Numbered from the stretch's first letter, positions 35,986-44,753 are shown. The stretch: 64,000 bases of DNA from PMG-095 sp037200885 (GCA_037200885.1 JBBCIN010000003.1:1-64000); one strand, 5' to 3'. The notes: generated by a model from the letters alone, not told the origin. Translations and numbers: made by a program.

Positions 35986-37377
35986 TCAGCTACGAGAAGC
36001 CACGACGCGGGCTTTGGGCGCGATCGACAGACGAGCATTGTCGCCCTCGGCGTCGGATTCCGAAAGCGCATTTTCTGGCGAGCTCACGGCTTCGAGTTCG
36101 GCATCGAACGCAAATAGTTCGCTGATTGCAGCGCTGAGTTGCTCCAAGGACAAGCCATCCTGTGCGCGATCGAGCGCCGCTTGGCGTAAGCGAATGGTCG
36201 GTTGGTGAAGTAAGCGATTGACGGCGGAGTCCACCATTTTCAAGAGCGCAGCCCGGTCGCCTTCGGGTAGGTGCTTGAGCTTTCCGCGCAGACTCCGAGA
36301 AAGCTCCTCTTCGAGCGCCGAGCTGAGGCGCGCACGCAATTGAACGATGGTCGGCGTGGCTTGCTCGGCATCCGCCCAGCGGTCATAGCCCTCCGCTTCG
36401 CGACCGACGATGGCCTCGGCCGATGCGGCCTCGCGTGTGCGCGTGGACAGCGTATCGGACACCACCTTCGACAGATCGTCGATGTTGTAGAGGAACTCCC
36501 CATCGAGCGTTTCGATGCGCGGCTCGACGTCACGCGGCACGGCCAGGTCGATGAAGAACTGGTTTTTACCGCGGCGCGCGCGCCGCGCGGCGCTCACCAT
36601 GTCGTAATCGACCACGAAGTGCGGCGCGCTGGTACTGGTGACGACCACATCCGCTTCGACCAGGCTTTGCTGCAAAGCGGACCACGGGCGCGCGCTGCCG
36701 CCGACGGCGTTCGCCAACTCCTCTGCGCGGGACAGCGTACGGCCCACGACGACCACCGACGCGCCGCCGACCTTGAGCAGCCGCGCGACGGCTTCGGCCA
36801 TTTCCCCCGAGCCGACCAGGAGCGCGGAGTGCCCGGCCAAATCACCAAATATCTCGCGCGTGAGATCCACCGCGACGCTCGGCACGGAGACTTGTCCGCT
36901 GCCGATCGCGGTCTCCGTGCGCACGCGTTTGGCGGCGCGAATCGCGCGCGGCAGCGTTCGGTGAAGCACCGAGCCGACAGTGCCGGCCTTGCGCGCAACC
37001 TCGTAGGCTTCCTTCACTTGGCCCAAGATCTGCGGCTCACCCAAGACCATCGAGTCGAGCGAGGCCGCGACGCGGAAGAGGTGTCTCACTGCGGCACCGC
37101 CGACGTGTGCATAGAGGTGCGGAGCGATGCCCGGCGAATGGGCGGCGAGCGCGTCCACGCAGGCTCTAGCGACTTGCCCGAGATCGGAGTCGAAACCCGA
37201 GCGCCCGGCTGCTACTAGCTCGACCCGGTTGCAGGTCGAGACGAGCAACGCCTCCCCGATCTCCGGCCGTTGCACGAGCGCACGCAAGAAGTCCGGCAAG
37301 CCTGCTGCTTCCAGCACCAACTTCTCGCGTACGGCAATCGGAGCCGTGCGGTGCGATAGACCGACGACGACGATCAC
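35986..37377 (-). CDS. hemA: glutamyl-tRNA reductase
   Basis: This 463-residue enzyme reduces glutamyl-tRNA to glutamate-1-semialdehyde, the first committed step of C5 tetrapyrrole synthesis. The N-terminus IVVVGLSHRTAPIAVRE, the nucleophile Cys49 in LLVSTCNRVEL, MVLGEPQILGQVKEAYE, the NADPH site LLVGSGEMAEAVA, and FFIDLAVPRDVEP are all canonical. GTG 37377 is the start, sharing GTGA with the upstream stop; the frame is open to 37431, but those residues are not part of the family. It sits with a CcsA/HemX-type gene, a frequent association. Confidence 0.96.
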   Translation of the reverse strand: MIVVVGLSHRTAPIAVREKLVLEAAGLPDFLRALVQRPEIGEALLVSTCNRVELVAAGRSGFDSDLGQVARACVDALAAHSPGIAPHLYAHVGGAAVRHLFRVAASLDSMVLGEPQILGQVKEAYEVARKAGTVGSVLHRTLPRAIRAAKRVRTETAIGSGQVSVPSVAVDLTREIFGDLAGHSALLVGSGEMAEAVARLLKVGGASVVVVGRTLSRAEELANAVGGSARPWSALQQSLVEADVVVTSTSAPHFVVDYDMVSAARRARRGKNQFFIDLAVPRDVEPRIETLDGEFLYNIDDLSKVVSDTLSTRTREAASAEAIVGREAEGYDRWADAEQATPTIVQLRARLSSALEEELSRSLRGKLKHLPEGDRAALLKMVDSAVNRLLHQPTIRLRQAALDRAQDGLSLEQLSAAISELFAFDAELEAVSSPENALSESDAEGDNARLSIAPKARVVASRS

Positions 37378-38198
37378 AGATTGCTCCCGCTGGCCCGCAC
37401 GACGTACATGAGCAACACCAGCAGCATGCACACGACGCCCGCGATCGTGCCGTACGCCGCCTTTCGCCCAGAAAAACCCGCCGTTTTTCGCAGCACCAGC
37501 ACGGCCGCGAGCAAGATCCAGGTCGCGTAGCCGAGCATGGATCGGAGCGCCTCCGCGCCACCGGAGTTGCTCAGTTGGTGGCTGAACACGGCGCCGGTGA
37601 CCACGCCGAAGGTGAGCAGCGGAAAACCCGCGAGCAGCAAGCGGTGCGTGGTCGTGTCGAGCGCGTCGAGCGGCGGCAAGCGTGAACCCAGGTGTGCCAC
37701 CCGCTTTTTGGTGCGCAAGCGGCGCTCTTGCAAGAGATAAACGGAGCCTGCGGCGCCTGCGATCAAAAATAGACCAATGCCGAGCACGTTGGCGGCGATG
37801 TGGAACATGAGCAGCGTCCGCGACACGCCGAGCGCGGCCTCGCTGCTCTGACCCACGAACTGCGCGCCCACCAGAAACGTGAGCGCAATCGGCGCGATGA
37901 ACGCGCCCAACGCCGACAGGCGCAAGCGCACGCGCAGCGCAAGGTACGCGGCCACGGCAATCAACGCAGAAAAACTCAGCGCGAAATGCAGCGAATCAAT
38001 CGGGCAGACGTGGGACAGAAGGCTGGCGGTCACGACGTGAATCGCGTGCAGCACGCCGCCCAAGGCGAGCAGCCGCGGGGCCCACTGCGCGCGCGCGGCG
38101 CCGCCGTCCTTTCGCGCCAGCTCCAGGAAGAACAGCGTAACGGCCGCCGAATAGGCGATGACCCCGAGGTAAAATGCGATCGTGGCGATGTCGGCCAT
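37374..38198 (-). CDS. CcsA/HemX-type cytochrome c assembly protein
   Basis: This 274-residue protein has about eight membrane helices. The region FHIAANVLGIGLFLIAGAAGSVYLLQERRLR, with several conserved histidines (ALGGVLHAIHVV, HFALSFSALI), matches the YpjD/HemX branch of the CcsA/CcmC family. Relatives handle heme or influence HemA level. Its stop overlaps hemA, so this is a HemX-HemA pair as in Bacillus and many proteobacteria. Whether it acts in cytochrome c maturation or in HemA control cannot be told from sequence. Confidence 0.85.
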   Translation of the reverse strand: MADIATIAFYLGVIAYSAAVTLFFLELARKDGGAARAQWAPRLLALGGVLHAIHVVTASLLSHVCPIDSLHFALSFSALIAVAAYLALRVRLRLSALGAFIAPIALTFLVGAQFVGQSSEAALGVSRTLLMFHIAANVLGIGLFLIAGAAGSVYLLQERRLRTKKRVAHLGSRLPPLDALDTTTHRLLLAGFPLLTFGVVTGAVFSHQLSNSGGAEALRSMLGYATWILLAAVLVLRKTAGFSGRKAAYGTIAGVVCMLLVLLMYVVRASGSNL

Positions 38199-38207
38199 GG
38201 CGCTCGC

Positions 38208-38618
38208 TTACAGGTTGCGCACCAGGAAGGACGCCAGCAACTCTTCGTCACTACCGGCAGGCGCGGTGGCTCGAGGCGCGGGCGTGCCGGACTGCTCGGC
38301 CCGATGCTCGGCAAAGGTTCCGATTGGCGACCCCAACCAACCGGGCACGATTTCGTACGCGTTGTCTGCAATTACCATCGACTCACCGAGTAGCGAGGCG
38401 CCAAGTTCACTCAAGAAGCCGACCGTCTTCACTTTGCCCATGACCTCGTGCGGGTCGGGTAGGCCGCTGACCTCTGCCATCACCCGCGCGGCCTCGACCA
38501 AGCGAAAGCGGCGGCGCTCGGTCCTGATCGTGAGCAAGCCTTGGCTCAGCTCGACCTCACCGTTTCCGAGCCAGCGGTCGAGCGCTTCTTGCGGAAAGAA
38601 GACGCGGTTTTTACTCAT
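38208..38618 (-). CDS. 136-residue hypothetical protein
   Basis: This soluble protein begins MSKNRVFFPQEALDRWLGNG and contains VELSQGLLTIRTERRRFRL, which looks like a small beta domain, plus PDPHEVMGKVKTVGFL. It ends in a Pro/Ala-rich linker and the short SFLVRNL tail. It lies 9 bases upstream of the CcsA/HemX-type gene and downstream of the LysM gene, so it belongs to this operon-like run. I do not recognise its family; its length and position suggest a conserved myxobacterial protein. Confidence 0.6.
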   Translation of the reverse strand: MSKNRVFFPQEALDRWLGNGEVELSQGLLTIRTERRRFRLVEAARVMAEVSGLPDPHEVMGKVKTVGFLSELGASLLGESMVIADNAYEIVPGWLGSPIGTFAEHRAEQSGTPAPRATAPAGSDEELLASFLVRNL

Positions 38619-38658
38619 TCAGGACGGCCAAGCCGGAGCCACGAGCTCCGCGGCGAGC

Positions 38659-40008
38659 TTACTCCCCCGGGCGGGAAACGGCCAGGTCGCCGGAGACGAC
38701 TTCACGCTTGGATTCGGTCACGAGCGCGATTGAGCTGTATTTTTCGGTACGAAGCACGCGCAGCTCGGCCACGGTATCTTCCGGGAATTTCTGCTCATCC
38801 CCGTGGATCGGCGTGTCCTCGTCCCCGGCCTCTTCGGGAGAATTGATCAGCATTCGGCGGCGCTGCATGGGCGCAGAAGTGGTCAAGCTGGCACGCCAGC
38901 TGTCTCCCTTGCGCAAGACGAACAGCCGGCTGCCCTGGAGCAGGCCATCTTCGCTGCCCTTGTCCAAGAACGCGATCTGATCGCGCGCGATGTACACGTT
39001 CGGGTAAATGCTGGTCAGTACACGCGCGGACACTTTCGCGCTGGTCTTCAGCGGAGGCACGACATCGAAACGCCGACCGACTGGGCCGACACTGGCGCCG
39101 CGTTCGACGACATCGACCGATTCGGTGAGCATGGCGCGCGCCATGCGCGTGTTCGGATTGAAATCGATCACCTTGACGGTGCCACGAATAGCAACGATTT
39201 CGCCGGGGGGCTTACGCGCGCCGACGACCGCCTGGGGCTGGCGTACGGAGTTGAATACGGTCAGCTCCTGACCCTTGCTGACCGTCACGCCCGGTCGCAA
39301 GATCAACACGACGTGGTTGCCCTCGGCGAGCATCATCTGCTCTTCGTCGGAGCCGATCAGCTCTCCCCAAACGTCGCGCTTTGGATCACCGATATAACCC
39401 TGATCGCGTAGGAAGACCGTGCCGCTGACGACCTGCCCATGGCGATTGATCAAGGAGCCGCCGCCGCCAATCGTGGTGGTTTGGCGCGGGGCGAGCGAAA
39501 GCGCTTGGCCGCCGCCCGTGGCGCTGGTCAGTCGCAGCTGATCGCCCGGGTAGATCCAATGCGGATTGGCGATCTGCGGATTATAGCTCCAGATCTTCGG
39601 CCAAGCCCAGGGGTTTTGATAGTAGTGGTTACAGAGATCCCAGAGCGTGTCGCCGCGTCGGACCAGGTGAATGTCCGGCACTGGTTCGGCTCTGGCTCCT
39701 ACGCCTTGCTCGTCGTCGGGCAGGATCGCGTTCGTGCCGAGAGAGCCAGCCGTGCCTGCAGCGGCGTCGGCCGACGGCGCGTTCGTCACCACCACGCTGC
39801 GCTTGGGAGCTTGCTTACCAACTTCACCCGGATTGGTGGCAGACCAGATCTGAGTCGAGCCGTCGTTCTGCGGCGCAATCACCACCTCGCCTCCGCTGTC
39901 GGCGGGGACCGTGGGCGTTGCCGTGTCCGGGCCGAAGCCCTGAGCCCGCGCGAACTGGGCCGTCAACGTGAACGCGCTCAGCGCCGCAAATAGGAAGCCT
40001 CGCTGCAT
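38659..40008 (-). CDS. secreted LysM-domain protein
   Basis: This 449-residue protein has a signal peptide (MQRGFLFAALSAFTLTAQFARA), an Ala/Gly-rich spacer, and a LysM domain at about residues 113-161 (HLVRRGDTLWDLCNHYYQN, NPHWIYPGDQLRL), which would bind peptidoglycan. The rest, from about residue 195, is a beta-rich domain with repeated turns such as GQELTVFNSV and GTVKVIDFNPN and no recognised family. ATG 40008 is chosen because GAGGA lies 8 bases upstream; a GTG at 40023 sharing GTGA with the previous stop is possible. It follows the coiled-coil lipoprotein gene. Confidence 0.85.
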   Translation of the reverse strand: MQRGFLFAALSAFTLTAQFARAQGFGPDTATPTVPADSGGEVVIAPQNDGSTQIWSATNPGEVGKQAPKRSVVVTNAPSADAAAGTAGSLGTNAILPDDEQGVGARAEPVPDIHLVRRGDTLWDLCNHYYQNPWAWPKIWSYNPQIANPHWIYPGDQLRLTSATGGGQALSLAPRQTTTIGGGGSLINRHGQVVSGTVFLRDQGYIGDPKRDVWGELIGSDEEQMMLAEGNHVVLILRPGVTVSKGQELTVFNSVRQPQAVVGARKPPGEIVAIRGTVKVIDFNPNTRMARAMLTESVDVVERGASVGPVGRRFDVVPPLKTSAKVSARVLTSIYPNVYIARDQIAFLDKGSEDGLLQGSRLFVLRKGDSWRASLTTSAPMQRRRMLINSPEEAGDEDTPIHGDEQKFPEDTVAELRVLRTEKYSSIALVTESKREVVSGDLAVSRPGE

Positions 40009-40019
40009 GACTTGAGTCC

Positions 40020-40448
40020 TCACCGCTTGTGCTTCGAGTTGTCGGAAATCGAGCCAACGTCCGTACGGGAACCGTACACACGAATCATCGGGCGCGGAGA
40101 CTGATCGGCCGCGGAGTCCTCCGGTCGTAGCGCCGCCGTTGGTGCGTCCGACGGCGCTTCGCGCCCCGCGTCACTCGGTTCGAGCTTGACCACCAGCAAT
40201 GGGGGCCGCTCCGGGTTAGGAGGCGCCTCGCCGACCGGGCGCGCCGGTGGGGGCGCGGACTCCTTGCGCATCTCCAGCACCTCGAGGCGCTGCTCCAGTC
40301 GGTCGCTATGGCTTTGCAACTTCGTCAGATCGGCCTGAACACTGGCCAGGCGTTTGCTGAGGTCGTCGTGGCCGCCGCCGCAGGCGCCCAGACAGCAGGC
40401 AGCCACCAACAGCGGAAACCAGCCGAAACGGAGAGGGAGGGAACGCAT
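40020..40448 (-). CDS. lipoprotein with a short coiled coil
   Basis: This 142-residue lipoprotein begins at ATG 40448; a GTG at 40472 is an alternative. The signal ends CCLGAC (lipobox). After it comes a heptad-patterned stretch SKRLASVQADLTKLQSHSDR that would form a coiled coil, then a Pro-rich disordered tail ending in SKHKR. It probably links the outer membrane to another partner, perhaps the LysM protein that follows and would bind the wall. It is the first gene of the run to hemC and is divergent from pssA, sharing about 150 bases of promoter space. Confidence 0.75.
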   Translation of the reverse strand: MRSLPLRFGWFPLLVAACCLGACGGGHDDLSKRLASVQADLTKLQSHSDRLEQRLEVLEMRKESAPPPARPVGEAPPNPERPPLLVVKLEPSDAGREAPSDAPTAALRPEDSAADQSPRPMIRVYGSRTDVGSISDNSKHKR

Positions 40449-40601
40449 CGCGAAGGATCGTAGGGCGTTCACTAGTGAGGGGCCAAAAGACCGGCCTTCG
40501 GCTGCGCGACGGCCTGGCGTGCGGCGGGAATTTTCTTTGCGAATCTAGTTATTTACACTCCCTTGCTGGACGACGGTCGGATCGCCTCATAAGGTGCCCG
40601 G

Positions 40602-41444
40602 GTGGGGTTTCGCCGTACCCGCCGCAATCCGAACCGTCCCAGGCCGAAGCTCGACCTGCGGAAGACTTTGTTCGTTCTGCCCAACCTCATCACCCTGGGC
40701 AGTGTGTTTTGCGGCTTCAACGCAATTCGGCTCGTTGCCAAAGAGACGCCGACCGAAAACGACGTGTACCGCGCAGCTGTACTTCTGATTTTCGCGATGC
40801 TGTTCGACATGATGGACGGCCGAGTCGCGCGCATGACCAAGACGCAGAGCGCGTTCGGGCTGCAGCTCGATTCGCTGGCCGACATCATCTCCTTCGGGCT
40901 CGCGCCCGCGCTGCTGGTCTATAAGTGGGTGCTGCACCGGCAACCGATTCCGGGCATTCTGACCGCGTTCATGTTCGTTTCCTGCGCCGCCATTCGGCTG
41001 GCGCGCTTCAACGTGCTCAGCTCGAGCCCCAGCGGCGCGCCAACCAAGCCGGGCAAATACATACTGGGGCTGCCGAGCCCGCCGGCTGCCGGCATTTTGA
41101 TTTCGCTGATGGTTGCCAATCACGGCGTGGGCGGCGCGCTCGGTGCCGAACAGTACACCCTCTTGCTGTTTTGCGTGACGATTGCCTTGGGCCTGCTGAT
41201 GGTGTCGAACGTGCGCTTTCGCTCGTTCAAAGAGCTCAAGGTCAACACCGCAACGCTCCTGTTCGTGCTCTTCACCGTCGGTTCCAGCATCTTCGTCTGG
41301 CAGCGTTTCAAACCGCAGTTCGTGCTGGTTTGGTTGCTCAGCGTGTACGTATTCATCGCCTTGGTCGAGACATTGCGCGTGCTATCGCGTCGCTTGCGCG
41401 GGCTGGAAGAGCGTACGTCCGTGCCGCCGGCAATGCCGCACTGA
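40602..41444 (+). CDS. pssA: CDP-diacylglycerol-serine O-phosphatidyltransferase
   Basis: This 280-residue integral membrane enzyme makes phosphatidylserine from CDP-diacylglycerol and serine, leading to phosphatidylethanolamine. The CDP-alcohol phosphatidyltransferase motif is complete: Asp69, Asp72-Gly73, Ala76-Arg77, Gly86, Asp90, Asp94 in DMMDGRVARMTK and the following QLDSLAD. About eight helices follow the lead LRKTLFVLPNLITLGSVFCGF, the standard PssA N-terminus. The start is GTG 40602. No decarboxylase gene (psd) is visible nearby. It is divergent from the lipoprotein gene. Confidence 0.93.
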   Translation: MGFRRTRRNPNRPRPKLDLRKTLFVLPNLITLGSVFCGFNAIRLVAKETPTENDVYRAAVLLIFAMLFDMMDGRVARMTKTQSAFGLQLDSLADIISFGLAPALLVYKWVLHRQPIPGILTAFMFVSCAAIRLARFNVLSSSPSGAPTKPGKYILGLPSPPAAGILISLMVANHGVGGALGAEQYTLLLFCVTIALGLLMVSNVRFRSFKELKVNTATLLFVLFTVGSSIFVWQRFKPQFVLVWLLSVYVFIALVETLRVLSRRLRGLEERTSVPPAMPH

Positions 41445-41488
41445 CTTTCAGCTGCGCGCCGCGTTGAAACATCTGCCATCATGCGCCG

Positions 41489-42493
41489 ATGGTCGAAGTC
41501 CTCATTGGAATTCCGTTTGGATTCCTGCTCTGGTTTTTCGTGCGCTACGGCGTATTGGGATTTTACACGATCGGACCCAATGAACGCGCGGTGATCAGCA
41601 CGTTTGGGCGTGCGCAACGCACGGGGACGAGCACCTTGGAAGATCCGATGGCGATGACCTTGCGCGCGGACGAGCGAGAGCGTTACGCCTACCCGCAAGT
41701 GCGGGTGATCGGGCCGGGCTTTTATTGGAAGCTGCCTTGGCAGACGGCGCACAAAGTCTCGGTCGCCACCAACACCGTGTCGATCGCCTACGATCCCGAG
41801 GACCCGGCCGCCAACAATGGCGGGCAGATCTTGGACGCGGTCACCAAGGACCAGCTCAACACCGGCCTGAATGGGCAGCTTCGCTTCACGGTCTCGGAGC
41901 GCAACTTGTACGCCTACATTTTCGGGGTCAAACGACCGATCGCTCACATCATGGGCTACTTCGTGTCAGTGCTGCGCGACCGCATCGCCAACTTCGAAGC
42001 GCCCGACTCGCAACTGGTACTTGCGGCGGCAGAGGCGGGCGGCGAAGTGGGCGCGAGCGTTCAGGGCATCTCGATCAACGATCTGCGCAAGAATTTACGC
42101 GACCTGAACGATCACATGGCCGAAGACTGCGCCTCGGCCGCGGCCCGCTATGGCATCAGCTTGGACGCGGCTTTGATCACCGGCATCGATCCGCCGCTCG
42201 ACGTCGACTCGGCGCTGGCGGCGATCAACACCGCGCACAACCATGTCTCGAGCGAGATCAGTCTGGCGCAGGCCGCCGCGGATCAGAAAATCGTGCAGTC
42301 ACGACGAGCGGTCGAGATCGAAACGTTGAACGCGCAGGCCGAGGTCGAGCCGCTGCTCACGCTGACCGCGCAACTTCGTCTGCTGCGCGCCACGGGCGAA
42401 GGCGCAATCGCCGCGTACGTGCGCAACGCCAAGCTCGGGCTCAGACGGCGGGCGCGGCAATTGGTGCTCAGCGCCGATGGGGAGGCGAGCTGA
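41489..42493 (+). CDS. SPFH/band 7 domain membrane protein
   Basis: This 334-residue protein has one N-terminal helix (residues 4-24, GIPFGFLLWFFVRYGVLGF) and an SPFH domain: YTIGPNERAVISTFGRA, VIGPGFYWKLPWQTAHKVS, and LNTGLNGQLRFTVSERNLYAY. A coiled-coil Ala/Glu-rich part with SEISLAQAAADQKIVQSRRA follows. This is the HflK/HflC or prohibitin-type architecture. It overlaps the next SPFH gene by one base, so the two proteins are made together and may form a hetero-oligomer. No FtsH or NfeD gene is adjacent. Confidence 0.88.
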   Translation: MVEVLIGIPFGFLLWFFVRYGVLGFYTIGPNERAVISTFGRAQRTGTSTLEDPMAMTLRADERERYAYPQVRVIGPGFYWKLPWQTAHKVSVATNTVSIAYDPEDPAANNGGQILDAVTKDQLNTGLNGQLRFTVSERNLYAYIFGVKRPIAHIMGYFVSVLRDRIANFEAPDSQLVLAAAEAGGEVGASVQGISINDLRKNLRDLNDHMAEDCASAAARYGISLDAALITGIDPPLDVDSALAAINTAHNHVSSEISLAQAAADQKIVQSRRAVEIETLNAQAEVEPLLTLTAQLRLLRATGEGAIAAYVRNAKLGLRRRARQLVLSADGEAS

Positions 42494-43392
42494 TGTTGTT
42501 TTTGACCACGGTCGGCATCACCTTCGTGACCTGCTTCGTCGGCGTGCCGGTCTTCCTATCGCTGGTGCGGCTCTTGGGCGTGTACGTCGTCGTGCAAGAG
42601 CGGCAGTGCGTGGTGTTCGAGCTGTTCGGCAAAGTCCGGCTCATCGAGAACCAACCGGGCATTCATTGGCCTTGGCTGAAGATGGGTCCGTTTGCGCCAC
42701 TAGTCTCGTTCTTCGGCAAGAAGCGTCTGGTCGATCTGCGGCTCGACCAGACGTATTTACGCAGCCAGCCCGTCAATTCCGAAGAAGGCGCCCCGATGGG
42801 CATCGGGGTGTGGTGCGAAATGTTCGTGAGTGACCCGCTCGCCTACCTGTACAAAAACTGGGATCCGGTCGGTTCGTTGCGAGCGAACGTATCGAACGCG
42901 ACCGTCCGCTGCTTGAGCAACATGAAGCTGTCCGAAATGCTCGAGACGCGCCACGCCATGAGCCAAATGGTTCGTGAAGAGGTATCTCTCAAGTCTCGTG
43001 AGTGGGGTTACATGTTGGGCAGCACCTATATTCGCAAGGTGCATTTTCGCGATCTCGGCATGATTCAGCAGATCGAGCAGAAGGTCGTGAACCGTCTGCG
43101 CCAGGTAACCGCCGCCATTCAGCAAGATGGCGCCAATCGAGTGAACGTGATCCGCTCCACGGCAGAGCGTCAGGCGGCCGTCGCCTTCGCTCAAGCGGCG
43201 GCGACGCGGCCGCAAATCGTGGGCGCCGCGCTGGGCGAAATCGCCAAAGACCCGGTGATCGCCACGGCCCTGTTCGACTTACTGGAGACGCAGAACTTGC
43301 TGCAGAGTCCTAACCTAGAGGTGAGCGTACTACCCAAGGGCACGCAATTCGTCGCCGCGATTCCGGGCCTGAGCGGAGCACCGGGGCGCTGA
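42493..43392 (+). CDS. SPFH/band 7 domain membrane protein (second of a pair)
   Basis: This 299-residue protein starts at ATG 42493, with GGAGG 8 bases upstream. It has an N-terminal helix (LTTVGITFVTCFVGVPVFLS), an SPFH domain (VVQERQCVVFELFGKVRLIENQPG, MGIGVWCEMFVSDPLAYLYKNW), and a C-terminal helical part (RLRQVTAAIQQDGANRVNVI, STAERQAAVAFAQAAA). It differs enough from its neighbour to be a distinct subunit. The long open frame beginning at 41725 is a shadow of the first SPFH gene and is not used. The pair resembles HflK-HflC in arrangement; the role is unknown. Confidence 0.88.
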   Translation: MLFLTTVGITFVTCFVGVPVFLSLVRLLGVYVVVQERQCVVFELFGKVRLIENQPGIHWPWLKMGPFAPLVSFFGKKRLVDLRLDQTYLRSQPVNSEEGAPMGIGVWCEMFVSDPLAYLYKNWDPVGSLRANVSNATVRCLSNMKLSEMLETRHAMSQMVREEVSLKSREWGYMLGSTYIRKVHFRDLGMIQQIEQKVVNRLRQVTAAIQQDGANRVNVIRSTAERQAAVAFAQAAATRPQIVGAALGEIAKDPVIATALFDLLETQNLLQSPNLEVSVLPKGTQFVAAIPGLSGAPGR

Positions 43393-43422
43393 AACGTATC
43401 TTGCCCGCAGCTGTGATGTCGC

Positions 43423-43812
43423 TCACGCGCGCGGGCTCGCGAGCATTTTCTTCAGCGCGCCAGTCTCGACCAGCGGCACGAGATCTTCAAAACCGCCGAT
43501 CAGCATCCCGTCGACGAAGATCATCGGGAAGGTGGGCCAGCCCGTCCACATCTTCAGCACCAAGCGCTTCCGCCACTCACTCAAGTAGCTGCCGATGCCG
43601 AGGTACTCGTAGGCGATGCCTTGGGCGTCGAGCAAGCGACGCGCCCGCTTGGGAAAAGGATTCTGCGTCATCCCCACCACGACTACACGATGCGCGGCGA
43701 TCAATGATTTGACCTGGTCCACCTCTTCCTTCCGATAGCTGGCGATCTTTTCGCCAATACTGGGGTGGACCTTGGCTTCAGGGAAAATCTCGCGCATCGG
43801 CGTAGCTGGCAT
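43423..43812 (-). CDS. cysteine-free monothiol-glutaredoxin-fold protein
   Basis: This 129-residue protein starts at ATG 43812. It keeps the glutaredoxin landmarks WPTFPMIFVDGMLIGGFEDL (cis-Pro and GG motifs of Grx4-type CGFS glutaredoxins) and ARRLLDAQGIAYEYLGIGSY. The active site, however, reads GMTQNPFPKRARRL, with no cysteine where CGFS would be. There is no Cys anywhere in the protein. It therefore cannot do thiol chemistry or bind a 2Fe-2S cluster through its own thiol. A scaffold, binding or regulatory role is more likely. It converges on the SPFH pair with 30 bases between stops. Confidence 0.8.
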   Translation of the reverse strand: MPATPMREIFPEAKVHPSIGEKIASYRKEEVDQVKSLIAAHRVVVVGMTQNPFPKRARRLLDAQGIAYEYLGIGSYLSEWRKRLVLKMWTGWPTFPMIFVDGMLIGGFEDLVPLVETGALKKMLASPRA

Positions 43813-43897
43813 GGGGTTATCGGGCTTACGTAGCCAGCGGCCAAGAGGTTTCTCGGGCCGGTGCGGGATTACCGCGAGCCGCGCGGTGGTCCCAGCT

Positions 43898-44452
43898 TCA
43901 ACGCTTCCCGTACTCGGTAAAAACGAAATCTGTCGACGCGGCGAGTTGGTGACACGTAGCGCCGCACTTGGCGTCGTTCCCCTGCGGTGGCTTTCCAGCC
44001 AAGGTGCCGGGCTTGAACGAATCCGTCGCGGGGTCGTAGTCGAACACGCCGTATCCCCAGCCGCCACTGTCCGCGAATCGCTTGCTATCTTTGACCATGA
44101 AGTCCACGTTCAGCAGAGTTCCTGGCACCGTCGCCTCGGGGAAGGCCTGGCTTTTCTTCGGCTTCCAGTGGACCTTGGCCATCTTTGCCCCGTCCGGCAC
44201 AGGCTTACCGTTGGCCGGAATGCCGGCCTTGTAAGCGCTAATCATCGCCGGATTTCCGACGATCACAGCGACCGCCTTGTCGTTGCTACTCATCGAGATC
44301 GCCTGCCATGCCTCGTAGCCTCGGAACTCGGACATCGCGAGCCCGCCCGGCACCTTCAAGGTGTACTTGTCCTGCGCGGACAGGGCCAAGCCACCGGAGA
44401 GCGCGAGTCCAACCGTTACTAGTCCAATCGTCAGCATGCTCTTGCGATTCAT
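43898..44452 (-). CDS. cytochrome P460-family secreted heme protein
   Basis: This 184-residue protein has a signal peptide (MNRKSMLTIGLVTVGLALSGGLALSAQ), then a P460-type beta domain, and the heme site CGATCH at Cys163, Cys167 and His168, followed by the family tail LAASTDFVFTEYGKR. The spacing is CX3CH rather than CX2CH. The family includes hydroxylamine-oxidising cytochrome P460 and cytochrome c'-beta; the role of most members is unknown. A lysine that would cross-link the P460 heme cannot be identified with confidence. It is alone on its transcript, upstream of the Cys-free Grx gene on the same strand. Confidence 0.82.
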   Translation of the reverse strand: MNRKSMLTIGLVTVGLALSGGLALSAQDKYTLKVPGGLAMSEFRGYEAWQAISMSSNDKAVAVIVGNPAMISAYKAGIPANGKPVPDGAKMAKVHWKPKKSQAFPEATVPGTLLNVDFMVKDSKRFADSGGWGYGVFDYDPATDSFKPGTLAGKPPQGNDAKCGATCHQLAASTDFVFTEYGKR

Positions 44453-44753
44453 CGCAGTTCCTCCCGAATGAAGTCTGGCGCGCTCGCGCCTATCGTTTAA
44501 TCCATTTACGCATCCACTCGAATCGGACGCGCAAATGCAACGCAGCTATATGCTGGCGCGCTGCGGATGGGGTCGATTGGACGAAGGTATCAGTCGAACC
44601 TCCCCGGAGACCGTTGGGACGTTCGAAGCTCGGTGAGAGCGCGCAACCTTTAACGGCCTGTGAGCCGCTCCTCCAGCCAGTCACGCGCGATTCGCTCGCG
44701 GGCGTCGAGCCGCGCGGCCCAGCGTGACCAAGGCGTGCTAGACCGCGTTCGCT
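44453..44753. other. intergenic region between divergent cytochrome P460 and ABC-F genes
   Basis: These 301 bases separate the minus-strand P460 gene from the plus-strand ABC-F gene and should hold both promoters. Short open frames on either strand have no ribosome binding site and no convincing composition. I see no tRNA or clear hairpin with T-run here. An in-frame TAG at 44739-44741 fixes the upstream limit of the ABC-F gene. Confidence 0.6.

Noticed and set aside
41725..42492. N-terminal extension of the second SPFH gene
   Set aside because: It lies out of frame inside the first SPFH gene and is Arg/Gly-rich; the ATG at 42493 has a good ribosome binding site.
44490..44684. 64-codon minus-strand frame between the P460 and ABC-F genes
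   Set aside because: No ribosome binding site, Trp/Arg-rich composition, and a position where promoters are expected.
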